Below are positions 29,201-37,200 of a DNA stretch of 64,000 nucleotides, in pieces. The first letter of the stretch is position 1. Each line of letters opens with the position of its first letter. Below the pieces are notes generated by a model. That model ran no database searches, was not told the origin of the DNA, and worked only from the letters and a program-made list of their open reading frames with translations. This stretch comes from an uncultured Prevotella sp. (GTDB lineage Bacteria > Bacteroidota > Bacteroidia > Bacteroidales > Bacteroidaceae). The DNA lies in assembly GCA_900316015.1 (NCBI GenBank), contig ONBG01000006.1, forward strand, positions 97,572-161,571, read 5' to 3'. The position numbers were made by a program, and so were the translations under genes.

Positions 29201-29401
29201 TGTTCCTTGTGACGTGCTTGCTCCTACGACGAGGACGGTAGCACCAATAATGGGCTCTCCCTGGTCATCGACGACGGTACCGCTCACCTGAGAGGCCTGC
29301 TGAACATCCTGAGGTGAGGCAGCTGATGGCATAGCACTAACGAAAGGATTCAACGTGAGGGCTGTGGTTAGAACTACCGCCCTTAGAATCTTACTCTTCA
29401 T
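26243..29401 (-). CDS. SusC-family TonB-dependent outer-membrane transporter (pair 3)
   Basis: 1052 residues, first gene of the operon SusC-SusD-SusC-SusD-PL9. Signal peptide, regulatory domain (VSGTVVDDQGEPIIGATVLV), TonB-box-like VEVVAYGVQKK near residue 120, plug with VFVRGQATFNGSSPLIQVDG and ESITVLKDASATAVFGVRG, and a beta-barrel ending LKVGF. Its promoter -7 box is about 150 bases upstream, giving an unusually long leader for this region. Operon context predicts import of the products of the PL9 lyase and of GH28. Confidence 0.96.
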   Translation of the reverse strand: MKSKILRAVVLTTALTLNPFVSAMPSAASPQDVQQASQVSGTVVDDQGEPIIGATVLVVGASTSQGTVTDFDGNFRVHVKPGAQLKISYVGYVTQTLVAKNGMKVILKSDAVNLGAVEVVAYGVQKKVTVTGALSSIKGEDLVRTPVSSVNNVLGGQLSGVTTVQYSGEPGSDAASVFVRGQATFNGSSPLIQVDGVERDMYDIDPEEIESITVLKDASATAVFGVRGANGVVLITTKRGAEGKAKIDVSTSWSVLAPTKMVEQASSYDYAMYYNQMDDNDGLPHQFSDAVLQKFKDGSDPIRFPSTKWDEYIMKDATLQTKHNVNISGGTKSVRYFLNIGYYTQGGLFKEFGQDYKFGYEYNRFNYRANIDMDVTKTTTISFNLAGNVSNANKPYTGQGSSGMVKALYQATPFSSPGIIDGKYISTATDYDDIQLPFVGGSGITYFGNSSVTGGFMQTNINKTQMDLQLNQKLDMITKGLSFKIKGSYNSSYTIYKNGAVTKATYTPVLQGDGTIAYRKYGDEGPISYSESYGKARNWYFESSLNYHRAFGKHTVGGLLLYNQSKEYYPGTYSDIPHGYVGLVGRATYDYDNKYMLEFNVGYNGSENFAPGKRYGTFPAVSVGWVVSEEKFWEPLKNVVNFLKLRASYGLVGNDVIGGSRFMYTADPYVIDSNGLISRGYRGYSFGNSTTSAALWKGAYESARNNPDLTWEHAYKQDYGFDANFLNDRLRTTFDYYYEHRTDILLTDYTAPDYIGYTLPLVNAGIVNSHGWELSLKWNDKIGKNMRYWIETNLSYNQNKVIERKEAPVKNSYMASKGHRLGSRSLYKLFGFYSEKTNEEYRAKYGVDMPIQLAGDNLKYGDCVYVDLDGDGKIDSNDMSRELGYTDDPEYMAGINIGFKWKNLSVNTQWTAAWNVSRLIEDVFRQPFVSASSTTQGGLLQYLVDHTWTADNPDFKAKYPRATWANANNNYASSTLYDQDSKYLRLKTLQIAYDMHFPWMKAIGAKNIQVALSGYNLLTFTPYLWGDPEVRASSSPTYPLQRTYTISLKVGF

Positions 29402-29552
29402 AAGCTTTTCTCGTTTGTTTGATATAATTAGGTCTATATATGCAATAACGTATTTGACGCACTGGACATAGCGCTCTTTATTGTCTTAGTAGCTCACTAC
29501 GGTCTTACGGATACCCGTATTCGTGGTATGTAGCTTGTTCGTATTTCGGGTG

Positions 29553-29560
29553 CAAATGTA
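29553..29560 (-). promoter_or_regulatory. -7 box of the SusC 3 operon promoter, with long leader
   Basis: TACATTTG on the minus strand, about 150 bases before the start codon. No -33 box at standard spacing. The leader (29402-29545) contains a small ACGG/CCGT hairpin and could hold post-transcriptional control sites. Confidence 0.45.
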
Positions 29561-29644
29561 GCGATTATTAGGGATGACGAACTACAATTTTTGATAAAAG
29601 GACTTGACTAATTGATATTTTTTAAGGTTAACGGTTGCAGGGTG

Positions 29645-30286
29645 CTACCCTAACATAAAGACAAAACGAATGGAAAAGTATAACTGTGCACCTAAGATAT
29701 AAACCAAAAACCACGGAGCAGCATCCGTCAACCCAACGGTAAGGCTATGAAGGACCTCACTCAGTCGTTTCATCCGTCCGCTCATCATGGCATAACTAAT
29801 AGAAAAGACACAACAAGAAAAGCAAATCAATGGGATTAGGCTCCTTGAGAAGCTGCTGGGAAACAAGTCACCCGTTACGCTCAACAGGACCGCATGTGGG
29901 ACTGCTGTCAGCAAGACTACCAAGACCAGGATAGAAATCAGTTCCACGACAACCAAGCGGACGGCAAAGCGCTGCCGGAAGTCGAAGCTCTTTACTGGCT
30001 CTTTCTTCCAGAGCAATTTGCGGGTCAGGTCGGTAACTACCCTTAAAAGTCCTGTCGACCTCAAGGTCCCAACAGCAATGCTGATCAAGAGGAGCCAAAC
30101 GAGGACAGGCGTAGCCAAGTTGTCAGAGAAACTTCCGAAGAACCACCTGATGCCTTCACTGCTCAGCAATGAACGCATGGAAGCCTCTGGTATCGCAGCT
30201 GTCAAGAGCCACGACGCTAAGACCAGCAACACCTCGGCAATGGCTAAGCCTAGGGCTACCATGGCAAGCACCTTGCTTTTTCTCAT
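29645..30286 (-). CDS. Short AbgT-like integral membrane protein
   Basis: 213 residues with about five hydrophobic segments (for example 8-28, 58-80, 108-132, 140-165 and 190-210). The segment ASMRSLLSSEGIRWFFGSF resembles the N-terminal region of the AbgT (p-aminobenzoyl-glutamate) transporter family, but the protein is less than half the usual length of about 500. Last gene of the minus-strand run, 3 bases after the response regulator, so probably translated with it. Whether it transports anything or acts as a membrane accessory of the two-component pair is unknown. Frame and start are secure, the family link is tentative. Confidence 0.5.
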   Translation of the reverse strand: MRKSKVLAMVALGLAIAEVLLVLASWLLTAAIPEASMRSLLSSEGIRWFFGSFSDNLATPVLVWLLLISIAVGTLRSTGLLRVVTDLTRKLLWKKEPVKSFDFRQRFAVRLVVVELISILVLVVLLTAVPHAVLLSVTGDLFPSSFSRSLIPLICFSCCVFSISYAMMSGRMKRLSEVLHSLTVGLTDAAPWFLVYILGAQLYFSIRFVFMLG

Positions 30287-30289
30287 ATC

Positions 30290-31015
30290 CTATTCTTCGT
30301 CTGGTTGCAAATTGTCAAGGTCAAGGATGTGAACTTCCAGAGCACGGACCACCAAGCGTGTCGCGTTCACGCCCACTCCACCGTTCCCCTCCGGGAATAG
30401 TTTCTGCACCAACTCATTCTGGCGTTTCTCCAAGCTCTTGACGCCAAAGGGCATTCCACGGAGATTCGTGATTTGCTCCTTGGTATAGCCTAAGGCCAGA
30501 TGACGGAGGAAGCGCTCGTCATACTCATCTATCTCATAGTTGATCATCGCCTCCTGGTGGGATAATTCCTTGCTAACGCTTTTCTTGAAACGGTCCACGA
30601 TCTTCTCTAAGATAGGTTGGTTGAAGACCATTCTCTTACCATTCATGACACTGGCAACATCACCTCTGGTGAGCAGTTCCCCGCTCTTCAAGATAATCCC
30701 ATCACAGCCTGCATCCAATACATCCACCCATAGCTTTTCGTTCAGGATCTCTCCCGTGAAGATCAAGACCTTAACCTTCGGATAGGTTTCCTTGGTCTGG
30801 CGGCAAATTTCCACGCCTACAGTAGTAGATCCACCTAATCCTAAGTCGAGCAAGACCAAGTCGGGCAATTGTTGTTTGATCAACTTCCAATAGGAAGGTT
30901 CATTTTCTGCTGTCCCAATGATCTCTGCCTCGGGGATCTCATTCCTGAAAATCCCTTCTGTGCCTTTCAGTTCCAACGGCACGTCCTCTACGATGATTAC
31001 TTTAAACTTGTCCAT
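30290..31015 (-). CDS. Response regulator with divergent C-terminal output domain
   Basis: 241 residues. Receiver domain 1-125 with acidic pair E10-D11, acceptor D57 in LVLLDLGLGG and a lysine in GIILKSGEL. The C-terminal part (about 160-235) contains FLRHLALGYTKEQITNLRG, which resembles the first helices of a LuxR-type HTH. The rest is unlike standard NarL proteins and fits the DUF5932-type regulators found in Bacteroidota next to such kinases (recalled, not searched). It overlaps the kinase gene by 14 bases, so the two are a cognate pair. DNA targets are unknown; kdgK-eda in the same run is an obvious candidate. Confidence 0.85.
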   Translation of the reverse strand: MDKFKVIIVEDVPLELKGTEGIFRNEIPEAEIIGTAENEPSYWKLIKQQLPDLVLLDLGLGGSTTVGVEICRQTKETYPKVKVLIFTGEILNEKLWVDVLDAGCDGIILKSGELLTRGDVASVMNGKRMVFNQPILEKIVDRFKKSVSKELSHQEAMINYEIDEYDERFLRHLALGYTKEQITNLRGMPFGVKSLEKRQNELVQKLFPEGNGGVGVNATRLVVRALEVHILDLDNLQPDEE

Positions 31016-34000
31016 GATCGTTATTACTTTCTATTTTATGAGCCATCACGATATCTATTTCTGTGCCACCCGTTGCGACTTGTTTGGCACCAATACCGCA
31101 TCCACGGGCATTCGTTGCTTCACCCATATCACGGATCATCTGCCTGCAAAGCAAGTAATGTATATCCAAGGTGGAAGGAGTGAACAGCTCCACGCATTGC
31201 TCCTCTGTCAATGCCAATGACGGGAGCGTTACTTTCACCATAACGTATCGTGACCCTTTTTCTGATATATCGACTACCGGATTTCTTTCCCCGGAGAGCT
31301 TTTGCAGCAACTCAAACAGATATCGAAGCATCTCTCCATCTCCCATCACAGTCACGGAAGGTGACCTCAGGGAGAACGACTTGGGAAGGACGGCAGAAAG
31401 TTCTACGGGAGCACAGGTCAACTTCACCGATTCAACCTGTCTTTGGGCCTGTGCGCTCAGCAAGGAATACAATTCCTTGTAATAGACCACCACCTCGTTC
31501 ATCGCCTCTAAATGGTCATCCGTCCCATCGATCAATTGCCTGATTCGCGAAGGATAATACATCGTCTCATGCTTAAGCGTGCTCAAGCAATTGTCAAGGA
31601 CGCTGTTGCTGACATGCAGCTTAGCGTCTTCCAATTGCATCCGCTTGCATTCATCCTTGGCCAGCTCCATGCTCATGGTTTGGGCATTCTCAGCCTGGAT
31701 ACTCGACCGGAGGGCCTCCTCGATTTGCCTGACGACATCATTCAAGACGGGGAACTGGGCTTCCAACGATGGATCCCTTGAATCCCAAATCGCATGGATA
31801 TGATGGAGCTTTTCCTGATGCGACTGCCGAGACAACAAGATGCCATTGATCTTGTTGATACGATCAATGCAAATCCGATAGTACAACCGGTGCCTGTAAT
31901 ATAGGAAATAGTAAGCCGGTATGATCATGATCAACAAGATGACCAACAGGATCACGGATACAGTCTTGCTATTCTCAGATTTTTGCATGACCCTCACATA
32001 ATCGGATAGCGTGTTGTCCGCAGAACTCTCGCGAAAAAGTTGCGTGTACACCTTATTGTTATACGAATATAGCGACCATCTATGCAAGGCTAAGGCAGCG
32101 ACCGCGCTCTCATTTCTCATGTCCAATATCACTTGATAGTTGACTGGCAAGGTGTCCCTGAACCATTTGATTTCTGCCGGCACGCCCGCATTGCGTGTGA
32201 TGCCCACCATCAGGTCCTTTCCTTTCGGGTGGACAGTCAGATAAAACCTATTCAGATAAATGCGGACAGAATCAGCATATTGTAAGGTACGCTCGTAATG
32301 CCCATTGATATTCGAGAAGTATGCAGAATCCGCAAACATCGCAGCATGGTTTAAATAGGCATTCGAAACTGGCTTGATAATATGCTTCTGCACGACCTTT
32401 GATGACAAGGGCCGAGCCCCCATCCCTCCCAGGAACCCAATGTTCAGCAGCAAAATCAGGAAGATCCTTGCCACACCCTTCGGCAAGTGTATACTGAAAC
32501 GACTGCCTTGACCGACGACACTGGATGCAGAGATGGAACAAACATCAAAGATCTTGCTGAGTTTCTTGTATTTATCAATAATACCCTTGCAGTTCATCAG
32601 CCCAAAGCCATGACTTTTCTGGGCCATGCCGCTGTCACTGTCGATAATCGGCTTATGGTCAAAGAGATGGGCGACCTGCTCTTCCGTCATTCCCTGCCCC
32701 GTATCCTGGATGCTGATCTCCACATCATCAGCGCTTTCTTGGGCACGGATAAGGACCTTCCCACCCGCATTCGTGAATTTCCGGGCATTATCAGCCAGCG
32801 TGTTGATCATGAACAAGGTCAAGGTCTTGTCAGCCTTGACCACGGCCTTGGTAGGCTCAACGACCAAATCCACTCCCTTCAAGGAAAATCCTAACCTGCC
32901 CTTCTTGACGATGTCGAACAGCGACTGTACGTCAAAGCTCTCAATGTGCAGGCTCAGCTCTCCCTGCCTGAGTTGGATCCATTCTGTCAGCACGCTATTG
33001 TAATCATTGATCTTGTCCGTCAACTCAGCCACGTATTCATACCGCTCTTTCCTGACTTCTGACGGTTCATGAGGGTCGTTTAACTTATGGACTTCGTGGA
33101 TGATGCGATCTATGAAAGGCATGATACTGTTTACCAGCGATATCTTGGCACGCTGCTCTAAGTTCCTCTTCTTTCCGTTCTCCACATGGAGCCTTGCCAC
33201 AGAAAGCTCATCCAATACCTCCTCATATTGTTCCGATTGTTCCTTGAGCTGTTGCTCGTTCCTTTGTTTCCACTCCTCCAACGGCTGCAGGAATGTCTCC
33301 AAGGAGTATTTTCGGTCACTCTTCCTTCGCATGTGGTCGAAGACGAAGAGCAAGAAGACCACGAGGAGAATCGCAAGGATCACAGCTGCGATCATCCAGT
33401 TCAATTGGTTAGACGACTGATCCAACTGCCCTGCCCGGGCTTCCAGCTGACGATCTTGCCGAGTCTGTTCTTGAAGGTCGAGGTAGATATTACGGTTATA
33501 ATCACTATGAGGCTTATCATCCACTGCCGAATAGACCAAGCACAACTGTTCCCGGATGGATGCCACCAAATCGGGAGCCCGGTTGATGACGGTATCTCTG
33601 TTCAAGGCATCCTGAAGGCAGATCAAGGCCGACTGGTAGTCCTTGATATCCCAATAACATTCTGCCAAGGTTCGGTAAGCACCTGCCGTCTGGTAGACAT
33701 CCCCAAAACGAAGGAAGATATCCAAGGCACGTTGTGCAAGGTTTCCCGCCAGCAAAGAATCAGGCATGTTGTCCACATTGAGGAAATAGATCGAAGGATG
33801 ATTATCCCTGATGAGGATCTTGCGGGCATGGTCAGACTGCAGGTGCTCGCTCAAGGCTTCCATGGAGTTTGCTTCCCAATACGGATAATGGGCTTGCACA
33901 GCCCCGATATAACAACGCATCAAATAGTCAAACTCTGTCTGGTTGATCTCCTCTTGCGTGCCTGCCGTGATGATCCCTCCTGAACCCACGTTGTAAAGGT

Positions 34001-34616
34001 AATTCAGATATTGCGCAGTGTCCTGCTGCACAGCCCCCATCGGGTCGATATCGGCCAAAGCCTTGATTGACTGGCCCTTCAAACCCACGTAATAAAAGTA
34101 AGTGGAAGTGACAATATCGAATTCTGTAACGGCATAGATCATCCTCCGGCGTTGATGGTCGGAGAGCGCGCTTTGCTCTTCCTCGATCCGATGACGCCTA
34201 CGGGCTGCCCGCTCCTTAAAATCATAAAAGTCCTTGTTCTTGGACTCACGCTGACACAGGCGCATCAATTGGATATCGCCGATCAACAGTTCCACTTGGT
34301 TATCCGTAAGATGGCTGATCCTCTCCAGCAGTTGGTGGGCCTGGGGATAATTCATCTTCGCGATGCTCACAAATGCCAGGTTATTATAGGCTTCAGCCTG
34401 TCCGGCAGGATAATCCGACGCAAGGCGCAACGCCCTTTCTGCATAAACCTTTGCGGAATCGAGGTTTCGGTAATGGTATGAATAGGAAACTTGATTCAGC
34501 CTGTCCACCTCATCCTGGTGTTTCGGTGAACAAGCTGAAAGGAAGAAAAGGCCCATGATGGACAGGAGCCATGCCAGACCTTTGATAGGACGATATTTAT
34601 CCGCGAGCCTTAGCAA
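31002..34616 (-). CDS. Giant sensor histidine kinase with two kinase-like halves
   Basis: 1204 residues. Lipoprotein-like signal (LFFLSACSP, about residue 29), TPR-rich sensor (40-370), membrane helix near 410-428 and a coiled coil. An H-box-like IIHEVHKLND near 510 precedes a complete ATPase domain with N-box NTLADNARKF, G1 DTGQGMT and G2 SHGFGLMNC. A second half then begins: helix near 720, extracytoplasmic segment, helix near 880, and a second kinase-like region with LKHETMYYPSRI. The ATPase of this half has lost the N-box asparagine and G1 motif. It matches the DUF5112/DUF5113 family layout as I remember it. It starts inside the 3' end of eda (20-base overlap), tying it to the KDG pathway genes. 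Confidence 0.85.
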   Translation of the reverse strand: MLRLADKYRPIKGLAWLLSIMGLFFLSACSPKHQDEVDRLNQVSYSYHYRNLDSAKVYAERALRLASDYPAGQAEAYNNLAFVSIAKMNYPQAHQLLERISHLTDNQVELLIGDIQLMRLCQRESKNKDFYDFKERAARRRHRIEEEQSALSDHQRRRMIYAVTEFDIVTSTYFYYVGLKGQSIKALADIDPMGAVQQDTAQYLNYLYNVGSGGIITAGTQEEINQTEFDYLMRCYIGAVQAHYPYWEANSMEALSEHLQSDHARKILIRDNHPSIYFLNVDNMPDSLLAGNLAQRALDIFLRFGDVYQTAGAYRTLAECYWDIKDYQSALICLQDALNRDTVINRAPDLVASIREQLCLVYSAVDDKPHSDYNRNIYLDLQEQTRQDRQLEARAGQLDQSSNQLNWMIAAVILAILLVVFLLFVFDHMRRKSDRKYSLETFLQPLEEWKQRNEQQLKEQSEQYEEVLDELSVARLHVENGKKRNLEQRAKISLVNSIMPFIDRIIHEVHKLNDPHEPSEVRKERYEYVAELTDKINDYNSVLTEWIQLRQGELSLHIESFDVQSLFDIVKKGRLGFSLKGVDLVVEPTKAVVKADKTLTLFMINTLADNARKFTNAGGKVLIRAQESADDVEISIQDTGQGMTEEQVAHLFDHKPIIDSDSGMAQKSHGFGLMNCKGIIDKYKKLSKIFDVCSISASSVVGQGSRFSIHLPKGVARIFLILLLNIGFLGGMGARPLSSKVVQKHIIKPVSNAYLNHAAMFADSAYFSNINGHYERTLQYADSVRIYLNRFYLTVHPKGKDLMVGITRNAGVPAEIKWFRDTLPVNYQVILDMRNESAVAALALHRWSLYSYNNKVYTQLFRESSADNTLSDYVRVMQKSENSKTVSVILLVILLIMIIPAYYFLYYRHRLYYRICIDRINKINGILLSRQSHQEKLHHIHAIWDSRDPSLEAQFPVLNDVVRQIEEALRSSIQAENAQTMSMELAKDECKRMQLEDAKLHVSNSVLDNCLSTLKHETMYYPSRIRQLIDGTDDHLEAMNEVVVYYKELYSLLSAQAQRQVESVKLTCAPVELSAVLPKSFSLRSPSVTVMGDGEMLRYLFELLQKLSGERNPVVDISEKGSRYVMVKVTLPSLALTEEQCVELFTPSTLDIHYLLCRQMIRDMGEATNARGCGIGAKQVATGGTEIDIVMAHKIESNNDHGQV

Positions 34617-35268
34617 TATATCCTAAAGCTTCAACGCATTTATCCGTGATTGCCTTCCAGTTGGCTGCCGCGATGACATCCTTGGGGAAGAGCTTCGAGC
34701 CCATGCCTACGCAAAGGACACCTGCCTTGATCCATTCCGTCAGGTTTTGTTCATCGGGAGACACCGCCCCTGTCACCATGATATTGCTCCAACGCAACGG
34801 TCCTAAGATATTCTTCACAAAGGAAGGACCGCCCACATTTCCGGCTGGGAAGACCTTGGTCACATCACATCCCATAGCTTGGGCATTGCTCACCTCCGTC
34901 ACGCTCCCACATCCTGGAGAATAAGGAACCAACCGGCGGTTACAGATCGGAGCAATCTCCGGTACAAAGTTAGGACCGACAATAAAGTTGGCCCCTAATT
35001 GAAGGTAGAGGGCTGCCGTTGGGGCATCAATGACGGTGCCAGCCCCGAGGATAAGGTCGGGGCATTCCTGGGCGGCCCATTTGACCAGCTCCCCAAATAG
35101 CTCATGTGCGAAATCACCACGGTTCGTAAACTCAAACACGCGTACTCCTCCCTCATAACAAGCCTTAATCACATGCTTGCAAATATTCAAATCACTGTTA
35201 TAGAAAACAGGAACCATTCCCGTTTCCTTCATGGCTGTGATCACTTGTATCTTATTAAACCTTGCCAT
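34597..35268 (-). CDS. eda: 2-keto-3-deoxy-6-phosphogluconate (KDPG) aldolase
   Basis: 223 residues, usual length. A class I aldolase that splits KDPG into pyruvate and glyceraldehyde-3-phosphate. The Schiff-base lysine is K138 in DVTKVFPAGNVGG. E46 and R50 in FEFTNRGD match the conserved active-site pair, and GAGTVIDA and GPNFVPEI are family motifs. Twenty-two bases after kdgK and probably translated from the same mRNA. It completes the lower uronate pathway with UxaA and KdgK. 4-Hydroxy-2-oxoglutarate aldolase activity is common in the same family. Confidence 0.95.
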   Translation of the reverse strand: MARFNKIQVITAMKETGMVPVFYNSDLNICKHVIKACYEGGVRVFEFTNRGDFAHELFGELVKWAAQECPDLILGAGTVIDAPTAALYLQLGANFIVGPNFVPEIAPICNRRLVPYSPGCGSVTEVSNAQAMGCDVTKVFPAGNVGGPSFVKNILGPLRWSNIMVTGAVSPDEQNLTEWIKAGVLCVGMGSKLFPKDVIAAANWKAITDKCVEALGYIAKARG

Positions 35269-35290
35269 TTTCCATTTTTTTCGTTATACA

Positions 35291-36313
35291 TTATCTCTGA
35301 ACGCGCCCGCTGGCATTTCCTCCAGCCAAGCTTGCGACTTCCTCTGCCGACACTAAGTTAAAGTCACCCGGTATCGTATGCTTCAAGGCTGATGCTGCAA
35401 CGGCGAACTCCAAGGCCTCGCCCTGTGTCTGCATGGTCAGCAAGCCATGGATGAGCCCACCTGAGAAAGAATCCCCGCCACCTACTCGGTCAATAATCGG
35501 CATGATATCATAGTGCTTGCTTTGATAGAATTCCTTGCCATCATAGATCAAGGCCTTCCATCCATTGTGCGAAGCTGACAGGCTTTCCCGCAACGTAGAG
35601 ACAACATACTTGAAACCAAAGGTTTCCATCATCCCCTTGAAAATACCATAATAGCCCTCCGCATCGGTCTTTCCGCCTTCAACATCTGCATCCGGCTTAA
35701 AGCCCAGGCAGAGCTGTGCGTCTTCCTCGTTGCCAATACATACATCCACGTATTTCATCAAAGGGCGCATCACGGATATCGCCTTTTCCGAAGTCCATAG
35801 CTTTTTGCGGAAGTTGAGATCAACAGAGACGGTCACGCCATGGCGCTTGGCAGCCTCACAGGCGAGCCTTGTCATCTCTGCTGCCTGGTCGCTGATCGCA
35901 GGAGTAATGCCTGACCAGTGGAACCACTGTGCACCTTCCATGATATGATCGAAGTCGAAATCCTCGGGACTTGCCTCTGCTATTGCACTGTGCGCACGGT
36001 CATAAATCACCTTAGACGGACGCATGGAAGCACCTGTTTCCGCATAATAGAGACCCACGCGATCGCCTCCGCGCGCAATGTAATCCGTCTTGACACCATA
36101 GCGACGGAGCCCATTCAAGGCAATCTGCCCAATCTCATGCTTGGGAAGCTTGCTGACGAAATACGCCTCATGACCATAGTTCGCCAGACTCACGGCTACA
36201 TTGGCCTCTCCCCCGCCCGGAATGATGCGGAAGGAATCGCTTTGAATGAACCTGTCATTCCCCTCTGGAGAAAGACGGAGCATGATCTCACCTAATGTTA
36301 CAATCTTTGCCAT
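35291..36313 (-). CDS. kdgK: 2-keto-3-deoxygluconate (KDG) kinase, PfkB family
   Basis: 340 residues of the ribokinase/PfkB fold. It starts MAKIVTLGEIMLRLSPEG. The N-terminal family motif is GGGEANVAVSLANYG and the ATP/anion-hole motif is GGGDSFSGG with catalytic D281. It phosphorylates KDG made by UxaA, or from unsaturated uronates, to KDPG for Eda. First gene of the run kdgK-eda-kinase-regulator-membrane protein. The promoter -7 box lies 48 bases upstream, with the ATTGTACGAAA motif in the -33 region. Confidence 0.93.
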   Translation of the reverse strand: MAKIVTLGEIMLRLSPEGNDRFIQSDSFRIIPGGGEANVAVSLANYGHEAYFVSKLPKHEIGQIALNGLRRYGVKTDYIARGGDRVGLYYAETGASMRPSKVIYDRAHSAIAEASPEDFDFDHIMEGAQWFHWSGITPAISDQAAEMTRLACEAAKRHGVTVSVDLNFRKKLWTSEKAISVMRPLMKYVDVCIGNEEDAQLCLGFKPDADVEGGKTDAEGYYGIFKGMMETFGFKYVVSTLRESLSASHNGWKALIYDGKEFYQSKHYDIMPIIDRVGGGDSFSGGLIHGLLTMQTQGEALEFAVAASALKHTIPGDFNLVSAEEVASLAGGNASGRVQR

Positions 36314-36360
36314 TTTCTAATTTTAATGTTTGTTTATAGATTAATCATTGTTTGCAACTA

Positions 36361-36392
36361 CAAAAATAAGCATTTTTTTCCATTGTACGAAA
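36361..36392 (-). promoter_or_regulatory. kdgK promoter with shared ATTGTACGAAA motif
   Basis: TATTTTTG (36361-36368, minus strand) serves as -7 box. No -33 TTTG. Its place is taken by ATTGTACGAAA (36382-36392), the same 11-mer found upstream of SusC 1, suggesting a common regulator. Confidence 0.4.
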
Positions 36393-36487
36393 GAAATGGG
36401 CATAAAAAATTTCATTTGCCATGAGAATCATGCCCTGCTATGGATTCCTTACCGATGAGCCGCCTTTACTGCCATCCTCACCTTGGA

Positions 36488-36590
36488 AAGACAAGAGACC
36501 ACCTTTCACGACCTGAAAGACCATCTTTTGCAAGACAGGAGATAAGCTTTCACGAGACAGGAGATAAGCTTTCGCAAGACAGGAGACAAC
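36488..36590. repeat. Dispersed intergenic repeat, locus 2 (22-bp tandem units)
   Basis: GACAGGAGATAAGCTTTCRC recurs with a 22-base period at 36534-36555, 36556-36577 and, shortened, 36578-36590. Degenerate, partly inverted units (AGACCACCTTTCACG, GAAAGACCATCTTTTGCA) precede them. Related to loci 18001-18082 and 63813-63891. Confidence 0.75.
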
Positions 36591-36689
36591 ATTGAGCTTG
36601 CCACCAACAACCTTTCGATATTTCAGATGATGACAGGGGTGACCTCACGGTGGATCCATGCACTTGCGAAGACAAGCAAAAACAAAAAA

Positions 36690-36755
36690 TTAAAAAACTT
36701 CGACGGCGGCGACGGCGACTCTTTTTTTAGTCGACGACGTCGACTTTTTTTCTCT
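36690..36755 (+). terminator. GC-rich hairpin with T-run (terminator-like)
   Basis: CGACGGCGGCGACGG-type sequence is followed by AGTCGAC-GAC-GTCGACT and eight T on the plus strand. It looks like a strong intrinsic terminator, yet no plus-strand gene ends nearby. Minus-strand genes do not need it either. Confidence 0.4.
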
Positions 36756-36835
36756 ATCTTTATCTTTATTTTTATTAATACGCGCGAGTATATAAGGTAC
36801 GCGCACGAATATTGATTTTGCATTCAATTTAGACG

Positions 36836-36923
36836 CAATGAGGAATGAATGATGATTCCATGTTGAACGCATTCCAATTCAATGAGGAATGAATTCTGAT
36901 TCAATGTTGAACGCATTCGGATT
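36836..36923. repeat. Tandem 44-bp repeat, two copies
   Basis: Copies at 36836-36879 and 36880-36923 match at 38 of 44 positions. Conserved words are CAATGAGGAATGAAT, GATTC and ATGTTGAACGCATTC. It stands in the kdgK/lacI-type divergent gap, about 270 bases upstream of the regulator promoter. Confidence 0.8.
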
Positions 36924-36949
36924 CATTTCCCAATCACTTCTTTTTTTCG

Positions 36950-37061
36950 TTCCCATCGCCTTCGCCGAGGTGCTCCTTTCACCCGCTCGCGGATGGGAAA
37001 CAACCACCACGGGTTGGGACCGTCGCGGTATCTCTCCTCCCTCGTCCGCAAAGGACGGTCC
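36950..37061. other. Structured GC-rich block with nested inverted repeats
   Basis: TTCCCATC/GATGGGAA (36950-36957 with 36992-36999), CAACC/GGTTG (37001-37005 with 37012-37016) and GGACCGT/ACGGTCC (37017-37023 with 37055-37061). The last can be replaced by a local CGTCC/GGACG hairpin. No known riboswitch core was recognised. A short frame passes through it (36889-37071) but looks like chance. Confidence 0.45.
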
Positions 37062-37192
37062 TGAAAAGTAAAGAGACCACGGTGCCTCCTTCAGCTGGTG
37101 ATCAGCCCGTCAAGCATGACTGAGTGCAAAGGAATTGCAAGGTGGACTCAAGATTTTTGATCAGACAGGCACAAAATTCAAAAATTTTATGT

Positions 37193-37200
37193 AAGTTTGC
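37193..37200 (+). promoter_or_regulatory. -7 box before the LacI-type regulator gene
   Basis: TAAGTTTG, 19 bases before the start codon. No -33 TTTG at standard spacing. Confidence 0.4.

Noticed and set aside
36889-37071. Sixty-codon plus-strand frame in the kdgK/lacI-type gap
   Set aside because: It crosses the tandem repeat and the inverted repeats and has no promoter or ribosome site.
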